A stretch of DNA of 64,000 bases from CAITWD01 sp963842065 (GTDB lineage: Bacteria; Actinomycetota; Thermoleophilia; Miltoncostaeales; Miltoncostaeaceae). Positions 44,463-53,064 of the stretch are shown in pieces. The first letter of the stretch is position 1. The number at the start of each line of letters is the position of its first letter. The translations under genes were made by a program, and so were the position numbers. The DNA lies in NCBI GenBank assembly GCA_963842065.1, contig CAWJEW010000002.1:186001-250000 (forward strand), given 5' to 3'. Below the pieces are notes generated by a model, which was not told the DNA's origin, did no database searches, and saw only the letters and a program-made list of their open reading frames with translations.

Positions 44463-45263
44463 ATGACGACACCGGCATCGACATGCGCCCCCGCGGTGAC
44501 GACGTTGATCGAGTGGTTTGCCGCGGAAGGGGCGGACTTTCCGTGGCGGCGGACACGCGATCGCTACGCGGTGCTCGTCGCCGAGGTGCAGCTGCAATCG
44601 ACGCAGGTTGCCCGGGTCGTGCCGTACTTCGACGCCTGGATGGCGCGCTGGCCCACTGCGTGCGAGCTCGCCGCGGCGCCGCTCGGGGACGTGCTGGCGG
44701 CCTGGCAGGGGCTGGGCTACCCGCGGCGGGCGCGGAACCTGCAGCGGGCGGCGCGCCAGATCTGCGATGCCGGCTGGCCCGAGGACGACCGCCTGACCGA
44801 CCTGCCTGGCGTGGGCCCGTACACGGCGGCGGCGATCCGCTGCTTCGCTGACGGCGTGCCGGTGCTGCCGGTCGACACGAACGTCGCCCGCGTGCTGGCG
44901 CGGCGGTTTCCGAGCGGCTGGCCCGGGACGCCGGAGGGCGGGGGCTGGTCGGTGGGCCAGGCGTTCATGGATCTCGGGCGCGAGTGGTGCACCGCACGCG
45001 CCCCGCGCTGCGAGTCTGGATGCCCGCTGCGAGATGGCTGCCCGGCGGCCGACGCCGGCAGCGTGCGCGACGCGACCCCGCCCCGCCGCCGCCAATCGCG
45101 CTTTGCCGGCTCGCTGCGCCAGCGGCGCGGCGTCCTGCTGCGCGAGCTGACCAGCAACGGATCGGTGGCGATCGCCGATGATGCGGAGGCCGCCGCGACG
45201 CTCGTCGCCGATGGGCTGGCGCACGTAGCCGGCGAGGACCTCGTGCTCCCGGAGCGCTCGTGA
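44463..45263 (+). CDS. mutY: A/G-specific adenine glycosylase MutY-like
   Basis: Base-excision glycosylase removing adenine opposite 8-oxoG. 266 residues; the NUDIX-like C-terminal domain of full-length MutY is missing. Catalytic Glu in VAEVQLQSTQVARV, helix-hairpin-helix LPGVGPYTAAAI, catalytic Asp in LPVDTNVARVL. The FeS cluster motif CTARAPRCESGCPLRDGC has spacing 6-3-5 rather than the usual 6-2-5. Overlaps a mutT-like gene, which might supply related sanitation activity. Confidence 0.86.
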   Translation: MTTPASTCAPAVTTLIEWFAAEGADFPWRRTRDRYAVLVAEVQLQSTQVARVVPYFDAWMARWPTACELAAAPLGDVLAAWQGLGYPRRARNLQRAARQICDAGWPEDDRLTDLPGVGPYTAAAIRCFADGVPVLPVDTNVARVLARRFPSGWPGTPEGGGWSVGQAFMDLGREWCTARAPRCESGCPLRDGCPAADAGSVRDATPPRRRQSRFAGSLRQRRGVLLRELTSNGSVAIADDAEAAATLVADGLAHVAGEDLVLPERS

Positions 45264-45664
45264 GCCGGGACGCGGACGAGCTCCAGGTGGTCGTCGCCGC
45301 GCTGATCGAGCGTGGCGGCCGCCTGCTGATCAGCCAGCGCCGCCCGGACGCCGGTCATGGCGGACGCTGGGAGTTTCCGGGCGGCAAGCGGGAGCCGGGC
45401 GAGCGCGATGCCCAGGCGCTGCACCGGGAACTGCGCGAGGAGCTCGGCATCGAGCTGGCGATCGGCGCGCACGCCTGGACCGAGCGCTCGGGACCGCTGG
45501 AGCTGCGTTTCTACTGGTGTCTTTGGGCCGGGGCGCTGCGCCCGCGCCCGCTCGAGGTCGCCCAGTTTCGCTGGGTGCCGGTCGGAGCCCTGCACGGATA
45601 CGCGTTTCCGCCCGCCGATAGCCGGCTTGTGCAGGCACTTGTCGACGGACGTCTGGTCCGTTGA
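45260..45664 (+). CDS. mutT: MutT-like NUDIX 8-oxo-dGTP diphosphatase
   Basis: Small NUDIX hydrolase of 134 residues. The complete Nudix box runs from GGKREPGERDA to RELREELGI, with a WEFPGGK lead as in MutT. Its GTG start overlaps the mutY stop by 4 bases (GTGA), so oxidised nucleotide clean-up and mismatch base removal are made together. Confidence 0.9.
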   Translation: MSRDADELQVVVAALIERGGRLLISQRRPDAGHGGRWEFPGGKREPGERDAQALHRELREELGIELAIGAHAWTERSGPLELRFYWCLWAGALRPRPLEVAQFRWVPVGALHGYAFPPADSRLVQALVDGRLVR

Positions 45665-46511
45665 GGGGGATAAGGAGGTCGACGAACCCGGACGATGTCC
45701 ACACGGTGCGGCGAATCGCGGCTCCTGCTCCAGTCGACTCTGCGGACGTGGGCACCATCTTGTTGTGCCCGACCGTTCCCGAGTCGTTGCGACCTTCACG
45801 CCGCGGGCCTTGGGCGCACGTGATTCTGTTGAGGGTGGCGATGAGACGGTGCGAATGGAGCCTGAACACGCGGATATGCTCGGGTGGCATCGCAGGGCAT
45901 CAACGCCGACCGGGCCCAGTTCGACGGCAGGCACGGCCGCCGCCGCGATCCGTCTTGTGTTCATCGGCTGCTCCGGAGAAGTCGACTTCTCGTGGCGGGC
46001 GCCGCAGTAGCCGGGACGGGATCGGAAACGCCCGTGGCTGCACGCGGTCAATCCCACGGTAGTGCTGCGCCCGAGCTTCGGGCGAGGCCGTGGACGACTC
46101 CGACCCTGTGCTTGGTGCGCCGATCAGTGTCACACCGAGGTGCGTGGACCATCCGTACGGCCAGGTCGATTCTGCCGTTGGGGCCTGTTCGCGCCGACCG
46201 CGAACTCCCCAAAAAGTGTCGCCACGTCGTGCTGCGGGCCGCAACTACCGGCAGACCATCACCACGGCAGCGCGACACTCGGAGCCGTCGTCGTCGTCTC
46301 CTGTTCAGGAGTCCCTGGCCGTCTGCCCATCAGGAAGGCTGGGGTCCCTGCCCGTCCGGGGGAACGGACGCCACGGGTGATGGGACCCCTGATGACTCGA
46401 CCCTCGGCGGGGGAGGACCGCGGAAACCTAGACTTTTTGGGAGGATCCAACCGTCTGAATGGGCGTATCGTCGACACCAAGAGTCCCTAGCGATCCGGGA
46501 GTCCATGAGTC
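45665..46511. other. Gene-free stretch upstream of the secreted protease-like gene
   Basis: About 850 bases without a convincing gene. Open frames exist on both strands but none has a ribosome binding site, a -10 at leaderless spacing, protein-like composition or a recognised domain. A predicted fold at 46328-46394 is listed separately. The stretch could hold an RNA, the remains of a decayed gene, or a long leader. Confidence 0.5.
46328..46394 (+). promoter_or_regulatory. Predicted stacked RNA hairpin
   Basis: Three nested helices: CATCA (46328-46332) with TGATG (46390-46394), GGGGTCCC (46341-46348) with GGGACCCC (46382-46389), and inner CGTCCG (46353-46358) with CGGACG (46365-46370) closing a 6-base loop. 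An 8-base bulge and an asymmetric internal loop separate them. It lies about 118 bases before the secreted-protein start. No known riboswitch class could be matched. Confidence 0.4.
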
Positions 46512-48722
46512 ATGAGGCGTCGTCAGGCCTGGCCCCGGGCAGAACGCAGCCGCCTTTCACGTGGCGCGCGAATCGTCTTCGCAGCCTGTTGTGCAGGCGT
46601 TTTCGGAGCACTGGGTGTGACGGCCGCCTCCGCGGCCCCGACCCACGCGCGGCCCCACATCTCCGGGACCTGGTACCTGCAGCGGTGGGGCCTCGTCACG
46701 CCACACGGCCACGTGCAGCACTCGGCCGCCGCCCCGCTTGCAAGCCCCAGTTTGCCCCTGGACCTGTCCTACCAGGGGGGCATCAACGGCGTCGGCGTGA
46801 CGACCGGCCCCCCGAAGGTCTACCTCGTGTTCTACGGATCGCAGTGGGGTACGCAATCGACGACGTCTGTGAACGGCCGCACCTATGCGTCGTTCGGCGG
46901 CGATCCGACGGGGATGGCACCCGACCTCCAGGCGTTCTTTTCGGGGCTCGGCACGAACAATGACCTCTGGAGCGGGGTCATGACCCAGTACTGCCAGAGC
47001 ACCGCGACCGTCACCGTCGCAACCGGTGCGACCACATGTCCCGAGGGCGCAGCGCACGTCGGATATCCGAGCGGCGGCGCGCTCGCGGGAGTCTGGGAAG
47101 ACACCAGCGCCCCGTCGCCGGCGGCCGCCACGCAAGCACAACTGGCAACCGAAGCGGAGACCGCCGCGGCACACTTTGGCAACCTCACCAGTGCGGCGAA
47201 CCGCAACGTCCAATACTTCATCGTCTCGCCGACCGGCGCCGATCCGGACGGGTTCACCGTGAACGGTGTCGCCCAGTACTGCGGCTGGCATACCTACACC
47301 GGTGGTACCTACGGCGACGTCGCATACACCAACTTGCCCTATCTCCCCGACGTCGGATACAGCTGTGGGGCCAACTTCGTCAATGCATCCGGCCCGCTGG
47401 ACGGGGTCACGATGATCGGCGGCCACGAATACGCCGAAACGATTACCGATCAGTTCCCCGTCGGGGGATGGTACAACCCGACCTACGGCGAAGAGGCCGC
47501 CGACATCTGCGAATGGAACGCGAACGGCGGGACGTCCACCGATCTGGTGCTCGCCACCGGCTCGTTCGCGGTCCAGCCGATCTGGTCCAACGACGACGGC
47601 GCCTGCGTGACCAGCCACGCGATCGTCGCAAACGACGTCGTCACGGTGACGCCTCCGGCCAATCAGACGAGCACGGTCGATACCCCGATCACCGGAGCGC
47701 CGACGGCGACGGCCAGCGACAGCGCCTCGGGTCAGACGCTCACCTTCTCGGCGAGCGGGCTGCCGGCTGGCCTGGTGATCGACGCGACGACCGGCGCCAT
47801 CTCGGGCACGCCGACCGCTGCCATCTACGACGCCGACGTCACGATCACCGCAACCGACGCCACCGGATCATCCGGCAGCGCATCGTTTACCTGGACGGTC
47901 AACAATCCCGGCGGCAACACGGTGACCGTCGCCAATCCCGGCCCGCTGAGCAACCCGATCAACACCGCGATTGCCCCGCTTGCGATCGGCGCGTCGGACA
48001 ACCAGGCCAACCAGACCCTGACCTACGCGGCGACCGGCCTGCCGGCCGGCCTGAGCATCGATGCGAGCACCGGCTCGATCACCGGGACCCCGACGGTCGC
48101 GGGCACCGCATCGGTGACCGTCACCGTCACCGATGCGACCTCGGCATCCGGTGCTGCCACATTCAGTTGGACAATCACCGGTCCTGCGAAGATGACCGTC
48201 ACCTCGCCCGGCAACCAGTCCACCCCACTCAACACGTCGATCCACGGACTGCAGATCGTTGCCTCCGATGGAACGGCAAACACACTGGCCTACTCGGCCT
48301 CCGGGTTGCCGAGCGGCCTGTCGCTCAACGCCTCCACCGGACTCATCACCGGCAAGACGGGGACCAAGGCGCAGGCCGCGTCGGTCACCATCACGGTCAC
48401 CGACGCCACCGCGGGGGTCAGCGGAACGACCAGCTTCGCCTGGAAGGTCGCCAACACGGTCACGGTGACCTCGCCGAGCACACAGACGTCGACACGCAAC
48501 GTGGCGATCACCCCGCTGCATATCGCGGCGTCCGACACCCAGGCGGGAGCCACCTTGACCTACTCCGCCACAAACCTGCCGACTGGTCTCAAGATCAATA
48601 GTTCGACCGGCGTCATCTCGGGCACGCCGACGAGGGCCAAAGCCGCGACCTCGGTCACCGTGACGGTTCGGGACGCGAGCGGAGCGAGCGGATCAGTGAC
48701 CTTCACGTGGACGGTCAACTAA
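46512..48722 (+). CDS. Large secreted protease-like protein with four Ig-like repeats
   Basis: Predicted 736 residues. Signal peptide ends near VTAASAAP. The N-terminal domain (to about 370) has PPKVYLVFYGSQWG, then HEYAETITD (His near 305) with GGWYNPTYGEEAADICEW, similar to zinc-peptidase-like domains of secreted actinobacterial proteins; catalytic role not proved. From about 375 four repeats of 80-90 residues follow, each with LTYSASGLPAGLSIDASTG and SVTVTVTDA-type strands as in He_PIG cadherin-like domains. The protein ends directly after the last repeat with no sorting signal. Confidence 0.82.
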   Translation: MRRRQAWPRAERSRLSRGARIVFAACCAGVFGALGVTAASAAPTHARPHISGTWYLQRWGLVTPHGHVQHSAAAPLASPSLPLDLSYQGGINGVGVTTGPPKVYLVFYGSQWGTQSTTSVNGRTYASFGGDPTGMAPDLQAFFSGLGTNNDLWSGVMTQYCQSTATVTVATGATTCPEGAAHVGYPSGGALAGVWEDTSAPSPAAATQAQLATEAETAAAHFGNLTSAANRNVQYFIVSPTGADPDGFTVNGVAQYCGWHTYTGGTYGDVAYTNLPYLPDVGYSCGANFVNASGPLDGVTMIGGHEYAETITDQFPVGGWYNPTYGEEAADICEWNANGGTSTDLVLATGSFAVQPIWSNDDGACVTSHAIVANDVVTVTPPANQTSTVDTPITGAPTATASDSASGQTLTFSASGLPAGLVIDATTGAISGTPTAAIYDADVTITATDATGSSGSASFTWTVNNPGGNTVTVANPGPLSNPINTAIAPLAIGASDNQANQTLTYAATGLPAGLSIDASTGSITGTPTVAGTASVTVTVTDATSASGAATFSWTITGPAKMTVTSPGNQSTPLNTSIHGLQIVASDGTANTLAYSASGLPSGLSLNASTGLITGKTGTKAQAASVTITVTDATAGVSGTTSFAWKVANTVTVTSPSTQTSTRNVAITPLHIAASDTQAGATLTYSATNLPTGLKINSSTGVISGTPTRAKAATSVTVTVRDASGASGSVTFTWTVN

Positions 48723-49102
48723 CCGAGGCTGACGTCGGCGCCGAGCGTGACGAAGCGGCGGTCGACCCCAGATACCGCACGGCGCGTGGCCCGGGCGTCC
48801 CCGTGGAGGCGACGGCCTCGCGCATGCCCGCAGACCCTTCCGTGCTCGTCCGCCGTGTGTGACCTGCGGGCCCGGAACCGGTCGCCTTCGGCGGGCGTCG
48901 GGGCGACGGTCGTGTTCTCGCGGGATGATGCCGCCGACCCCAAGGTGGTACCAGCGCGCGCGGCCGCCTGATACGCGGCTGAGCCCTGATTTCACACGTC
49001 GGCCGGGTCAGCCTGTCGTCGATGTCCATACCGGCTGGTCCGTTGAGGATATGACGTCCCGACGCTCGGGGTACAATCCGTGTTCGATCCGGGAGGGACC
49101 CC
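48723..49102. other. Gene-free stretch between the secreted protein and a small gene
   Basis: About 380 bases without a recognisable gene. A possible promoter element TACAAT lies at 49072-49077, 25 bases before the small gene start. Nothing else was found. Confidence 0.45.
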
Positions 49103-49276
49103 ATGGCGAAGGCCAAGCGCGAGCGGCGAAACAGCTTCAGGACAATGGCGGCAGATCAGGCGCTCGAGGCGCTCGATCGCATCGAGCAGATGGAGCGCCA
49201 GGAACAAACGGCGTCGCCGAGCGCTGAGCCGGTACCGGTCGTCCCGGACGCCGCCGCCGACGGGGACGACAAGTAG
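49103..49276 (+). CDS. Small hypothetical protein, 57 residues
   Basis: ATG at 49103 is preceded by GGGAGG at good spacing. The product, MAKAKRERRNSFRTMAADQA..., has a basic N-terminus, a helical middle (ALEALDRIEQMERQ) and an acidic Ala/Pro-rich C-terminus; it is hydrophilic and unrecognised. TACAAT at 49072-49077 may be its -10. No relatives are known. Confidence 0.55.
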   Translation: MAKAKRERRNSFRTMAADQALEALDRIEQMERQEQTASPSAEPVPVVPDAAADGDDK

Positions 49277-49297
49277 CCGTCCCGTCCGGGCCCCCCG

Positions 49298-49981
49298 CTA
49301 GTCGGCGCTCTCGATCGCGGCGGGCGTGCGCTGAAACAGCTCACCGGTCACGATGAAGTTGACACGGCCGCCCAGTTCGCCGCCGTTGTTGGCGACGCGC
49401 TCGAGATGTCGGCCGACCAGCACCGCCGCTGCGTTCCAGCTGCTGTTGGTCGTCTCCGCATCGGCCGCGGCGACAACGTCGAGCAGGCTGTAGAGCATTT
49501 CGCGAACGGCCTTCGCCTGGCTCGAGGCCCGCTCGCCGAGTACGACGTCGCTGCGTGCGATCGCCTGCACCGCGAGGGCCAGGGTGTCCACGGCCTGGGC
49601 ACTCATCCGCGACAGCATGGCCTGGATCTCCGGGTTGGCGTCGCCCTGGCGTACCGATCGCGTCAGCTCGGCGATGGCGACGGCGAGATCGCCGACGCGC
49701 TCCAAGGCGACCACGGCGATCAGACCGACGTGCAGCAGGCGCAGGTCACCGGCGACCGGGGCCTGCAGCAGCTGGAGGCGGTAGATCGCGTGGTCGAGCT
49801 CCACGCAGGCTTCGTCGATGCGCTCATCGTCGGCGATGATCTGCTCGGCCGCCGCCCAATCGGCGCTCTCCCATGCGGCTGTCGCGCGCTCGATCTGGTT
49901 CAGCACGAGGCTCGCCATCTCGACGATGCGCAGGCGCAGATCTTGCATCTCGCTCTGGAAGTGTATGCGCGACGGCGCCAT
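49298..49981 (-). CDS. phoU: PhoU-domain phosphate-signalling protein
   Basis: Predicted 227-residue all-helical protein with two PhoU repeats; acidic metal residues in ELDHAIYRL and ALERVGDLAVAI (first repeat) and HLERVANNGGEL (second). PhoU proteins regulate the Pst transporter and the PhoR/PhoB kinase pathway. No pst genes are in the window, so the partner is elsewhere. Confidence 0.88.
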   Translation of the reverse strand: MAPSRIHFQSEMQDLRLRIVEMASLVLNQIERATAAWESADWAAAEQIIADDERIDEACVELDHAIYRLQLLQAPVAGDLRLLHVGLIAVVALERVGDLAVAIAELTRSVRQGDANPEIQAMLSRMSAQAVDTLALAVQAIARSDVVLGERASSQAKAVREMLYSLLDVVAAADAETTNSSWNAAAVLVGRHLERVANNGGELGGRVNFIVTGELFQRTPAAIESAD

Positions 49982-50129
49982 AGAACTCAGTTTAGGCGGT
50001 CGCGGGGACGGCTGCGTTACAGAATCGGGCCGAACCTCGGCTGCTGGGCGCCCGGTCGGTGGTCGGGCAACCGATTCCGGCCTGCAGCGGGCGTGTCGTG
50101 GCGTGGCCCGTCCACTACAGTAGGTCCCC

Positions 50130-50942
50130 GTGCGGGATCCGCTTGCACCATCGCCGGGACGCCTCTGCGCGTTCGTTGTCGGCGTCACCGTCATCGGCTT
50201 GGCCCTCGACCGCCTCGTGGCGCTCCCGGGTCAGTACGTGCTGGGCCTGTTGTGTTGGGGGATGCTCGGCCTTGCCCTGCGGTCGGCGACCCGCGCCGAG
50301 CGCGTCCAGACATTCGTCGTGATCGTCGTGGCCACGTGCTTCGAGGTCATCGGATCGATCATCTGGGGGGCGTACATCTATCGGCACCACAACCTGCCGA
50401 TGTTCGTGCCGCCGGGTCACGGCCTGGTGTACCTGTTCGGGCTGCGGCTGAGCCAGACCAGTTGGGTGCGCATGCACACGCGCCTGTGGGTCGGCATCGC
50501 GGCGACCGGTCTGGTCGTGTGGGCCGTCATGGGTCTGACGCTTCTGCCGCGCACCGACGTGGGCGGCGCGTTCGGCTGCATCGTGCTGCTGGCGTTCCTT
50601 TTGCGCGGCCGCAACGCGACCGTCTATGCCAGCGTGTTCGCCTTTGTGGCGTTCCTGGAGATCTACGGCGTCTCCATGGGGACCTGGGCCTGGCAGGCAC
50701 ACATCCCCGGCACGCCGATACCGACGGGCAACCCGCCGTCGGGGATCGCGGCGGGGTACGTGTTCTTCGATATCGCGGCGATCGCGGTCGCACCGTGGTT
50801 CTTGGCGCGCTGGGCGCGCTGGCGCGGACGCGCGATCACCGTCGCGCCGGAGCCTGCCGCCGCCGCTGTGCGCGGCACTGGCGAACGCGCCCACGAGCCC
50901 CTGCCGGCCACGGCGACGCCGGTCGCCGAAACCGCCCTCTAG
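50130..50942 (+). CDS. Polytopic membrane protein of unknown function
   Basis: Predicted 270-residue protein with about seven to eight membrane spans (first at residues 13-30) and a hydrophilic Ala/Pro-rich C-terminus. YGVSMGTWAWQAHIPGTPIPTGNPPSGIAAGY is a conserved-looking loop. GTG 50130 follows TACAGT with an 8-base gap, consistent with a leaderless mRNA. No family recognised. It is divergent from phoU with a 148-base gap. Confidence 0.65.
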   Translation: MRDPLAPSPGRLCAFVVGVTVIGLALDRLVALPGQYVLGLLCWGMLGLALRSATRAERVQTFVVIVVATCFEVIGSIIWGAYIYRHHNLPMFVPPGHGLVYLFGLRLSQTSWVRMHTRLWVGIAATGLVVWAVMGLTLLPRTDVGGAFGCIVLLAFLLRGRNATVYASVFAFVAFLEIYGVSMGTWAWQAHIPGTPIPTGNPPSGIAAGYVFFDIAAIAVAPWFLARWARWRGRAITVAPEPAAAAVRGTGERAHEPLPATATPVAETAL

Positions 50943-51190
50943 GCGCCGGGCATCACGAAGTGGTCCTGGCAGGCCACGTTGTGATCGATGTGGCTGACGC
51001 CGGCGAGCGTGATCTCGGCCGGCCACGAGGGGGCCCGGTGGCCGCTGTCGGCGGGTGGCGCGGTGATGACCGCCTGCCAGCGGCGCACGGTGCACTGCCA
51101 GCCGACGTCCTGGAAGTCGAGCATGAGGTCGTGCAGCAGGTCGGGCGGACCGACCAGGCGGTAGTTGGTGGGCAGGGGGTCCGTGCTCAT
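50939..51190 (-). CDS. Small hypothetical protein
   Basis: Predicted 83-residue protein beginning MSTDPLPTNYRLVG. Pattern LLHDLMLDFQDVGWQCTVRRWQAVI followed by a His/Cys-bearing C-terminus GVSHIDHNVACQDHF suggests a small metal or ligand binding fold, but no family is recognised. It converges on the membrane protein with 4 shared bases, and it is divergent from the next gene. Confidence 0.5.
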   Translation of the reverse strand: MSTDPLPTNYRLVGPPDLLHDLMLDFQDVGWQCTVRRWQAVITAPPADSGHRAPSWPAEITLAGVSHIDHNVACQDHFVMPGA

Positions 51191-51211
51191 GGCTGTAGAG
51201 TGTGCACTCCC

Positions 51212-51505
51212 GTGAGTCCCCGCGTCGCCATCTCCGGTGAGATCTCGCTGCTGTGGCAGGACGTCGACCCCTACCACGGCGACGTGATCCTGCTCAACAT
51301 CATCCCCGACGAGATGCTGCGGATTGACACCTTTGAGCTGCGGGGACCGATCGCCGAGCGGTTCAAAGACGGTGTCCTCGAAGAGGGGATGCGGATCGAG
51401 ATTCACTGCGAGACCGACACGATTGAGGTCGTCAACCGCGACACCGGGGAAACCTCCGACGAGGAGCGGCCGGTCGTGGTGGACGTCGTCGTGCTGGGCC
51501 TGTGA
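51212..51505 (+). CDS. Small conserved-looking acidic protein
   Basis: Predicted 97-residue acidic protein. GEISLLWQDVDPYHGDVILLNIIPDEM, then RIEIHCETDTIEVVNRDTGE with a hydrophobic C-terminus VVVDVVVLGL. No family recognised. GTG 51212 has TAGAGT at 51196-51201, 10 bases upstream; no ribosome binding site is evident. Followed by tRNA-Gln. Confidence 0.55.
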   Translation: MSPRVAISGEISLLWQDVDPYHGDVILLNIIPDEMLRIDTFELRGPIAERFKDGVLEEGMRIEIHCETDTIEVVNRDTGETSDEERPVVVDVVVLGL

Positions 51506-51560
51506 GGCGATCGTGCTTCCCGACGGGCGCCGCCTATACTCGCCGTTGGGCGATCGTCGA

Positions 51561-51634
51561 TGGGGCGTAGCCAAGTGGTAAGGCAGCGGGTTTTGGTCCC
51601 GCGACCGGGGGTTCGAATCCTCCCGCCCCAACCA
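51561..51634 (+). tRNA. tRNA-Gln (anticodon UUG)
   Basis: Acceptor TGGGGCG pairs with CGCCCCA, anticodon stem GCGGG/CCCGC encloses TTTTGGT with anticodon TTG, and T arm GGGGGTTCGAATCCTCC is standard. CCA is encoded at 51632-51634. It lies just before glmU. Confidence 0.95.
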
Positions 51635-51657
51635 GGACTTCGGACACTTCCAGGGGG

Positions 51658-53064
51658 GTGGTTTACGTGATCCTCGGCGCGGTTGTGCTCGCCGCGGGGC
51701 AGGGAACGCGCATGAAGTCCGCGCTTCCCAAAGTCGTGCACCCCCTCGCGGGACGCCCGATGATCGGCTGGGTGTTGGGAGCCCTGGGGGGGATCGACGT
51801 CGCCCACACGGTCGTCGTGGTCGGCCACGAGGCCGGCGCGGTCGCCGCCGCGCTCCCGGAGGGCGTCACCACGTGTGTCCAGGACGAGCAGCTCGGCACC
51901 GGGCACGCCACCGCAATCGGGCTCGCCGCACTGCGGACCGACTGCGACACGGTGCTGGTGGTCTGCGGGGATACGCCCCTGATCTCGCGCCAGCTGTTCG
52001 TCGACCTCGTCGCCCAGCACGCCCAGCGGGCGCCAACGGCCACCATGGTCACGACGGTGCTCGAGGACGCGGGCGCCTACGGGCGGGTTGTCCGCGACGC
52101 CGGCGGCGCGGTGGCCCGCGTCGTCGAAGCCTCTGACGCCGCCGCCGCCGAAGTGCAGATCCGCGAGATCAACGCCGGGATCTTCCTGTTCGATCGCGCG
52201 CCGCTGGCGGCCGCGCTCGGCCAGGTGGACTCGAGCAACGCGCAAGGTGAGATCTACCTGCCGGACGTCTTGCCGATCCTCGGCGGGGTGGTCGACACGC
52301 TCGTCACCGACGATTCCGACGTCGTGCTCGGCGTGAACACCCGCGTCGACCTGGCCGCCTGCGAAGCGGTGCTCCAGGCCCGCCTGCGCGAGGCGCTCAT
52401 GCTCGAGGGGGTGAGCATCCCGGATCCGGCCAGCGTCTACCTGGGGGCCGACGTGACCGTCGGGCGCGACAGCGTCCTGCTGCCCGGCGTGCACCTGCAT
52501 GGTGCCACCGCCATCGGTGCGAATTGCGTGATCGGCCCGAATTGCGTGATCGAAGATGCCACGATCGACGACGGGGCCACGATCATCAACGCGGTCGTGC
52601 GCGAGAGCCATATCGGGCCGGCAGCGAGCGTCGGCCCCTTCGCCTACGTGCGGCCCGGGACCCGGCTGTCGGCCGGGGCCAAGATCGGCACGTTCGTCGA
52701 GACCAAGAACGCCGCGATCGGCGAACGCGCCAAGGTGCCGCACCTGTCGTATATCGGCGATGCCGAGATCGGCGAGGACACCAATATCGGTGCCGGCAAC
52801 ATCACCGCCAACTACGACGGTTTCCGCAAACACCGCACGACGATCGGCGCCCGCGTCAAGACCGGCTCGGATTGCGTGCTTGTGGCGCCGGTGACCATCG
52901 GCGACGATGCCATGACGGGGGCGGGATCGATCATCACCGATGAGGTTCCCGCAGGAGCGCTTGGAATCGCGCGGGCCCGACAGCGGGTGATCGAGGACTT
53001 TACGAGGCGGGCTGCCGCGAAGGCGCGCGCGGCATCCGAGGACTCCGGAGGGCACCAGGCATGA
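51658..53064 (+). CDS. glmU: Bifunctional N-acetylglucosamine-1-P uridyltransferase / GlcN-1-P acetyltransferase
   Basis: Makes UDP-GlcNAc for peptidoglycan. 468 residues. N-terminal pyrophosphorylase: LAAGQGTRMKSALPKVVH (Arg/Lys nucleotide loop) and VCGDTPLI. C-terminal left-handed beta-helix acetyltransferase: YLGADVTVGRDSVLLPG repeats, YVRPGTRLSAGAKIGTFVETKN and NITANYDG. GTG 51658 or in-frame GTG 51667 could start. Overlaps prs (ATGA), as in Bacillus. Confidence 0.95.
   Translation: MVYVILGAVVLAAGQGTRMKSALPKVVHPLAGRPMIGWVLGALGGIDVAHTVVVVGHEAGAVAAALPEGVTTCVQDEQLGTGHATAIGLAALRTDCDTVLVVCGDTPLISRQLFVDLVAQHAQRAPTATMVTTVLEDAGAYGRVVRDAGGAVARVVEASDAAAAEVQIREINAGIFLFDRAPLAAALGQVDSSNAQGEIYLPDVLPILGGVVDTLVTDDSDVVLGVNTRVDLAACEAVLQARLREALMLEGVSIPDPASVYLGADVTVGRDSVLLPGVHLHGATAIGANCVIGPNCVIEDATIDDGATIINAVVRESHIGPAASVGPFAYVRPGTRLSAGAKIGTFVETKNAAIGERAKVPHLSYIGDAEIGEDTNIGAGNITANYDGFRKHRTTIGARVKTGSDCVLVAPVTIGDDAMTGAGSIITDEVPAGALGIARARQRVIEDFTRRAAAKARAASEDSGGHQA

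Noticed and set aside
46328..46394. Idea that the stacked hairpin is a ydaO (c-di-AMP) or GEMM (c-di-GMP) riboswitch
   Set aside because: The conserved core sequences of both classes are absent; only the base-paired fold is kept as an observation.
45884..46963. Long plus-strand open frame crossing into the secreted-protein gene
   Set aside because: No start signal, Arg/Ser-rich composition, overlaps a clear signal peptide gene in another frame.
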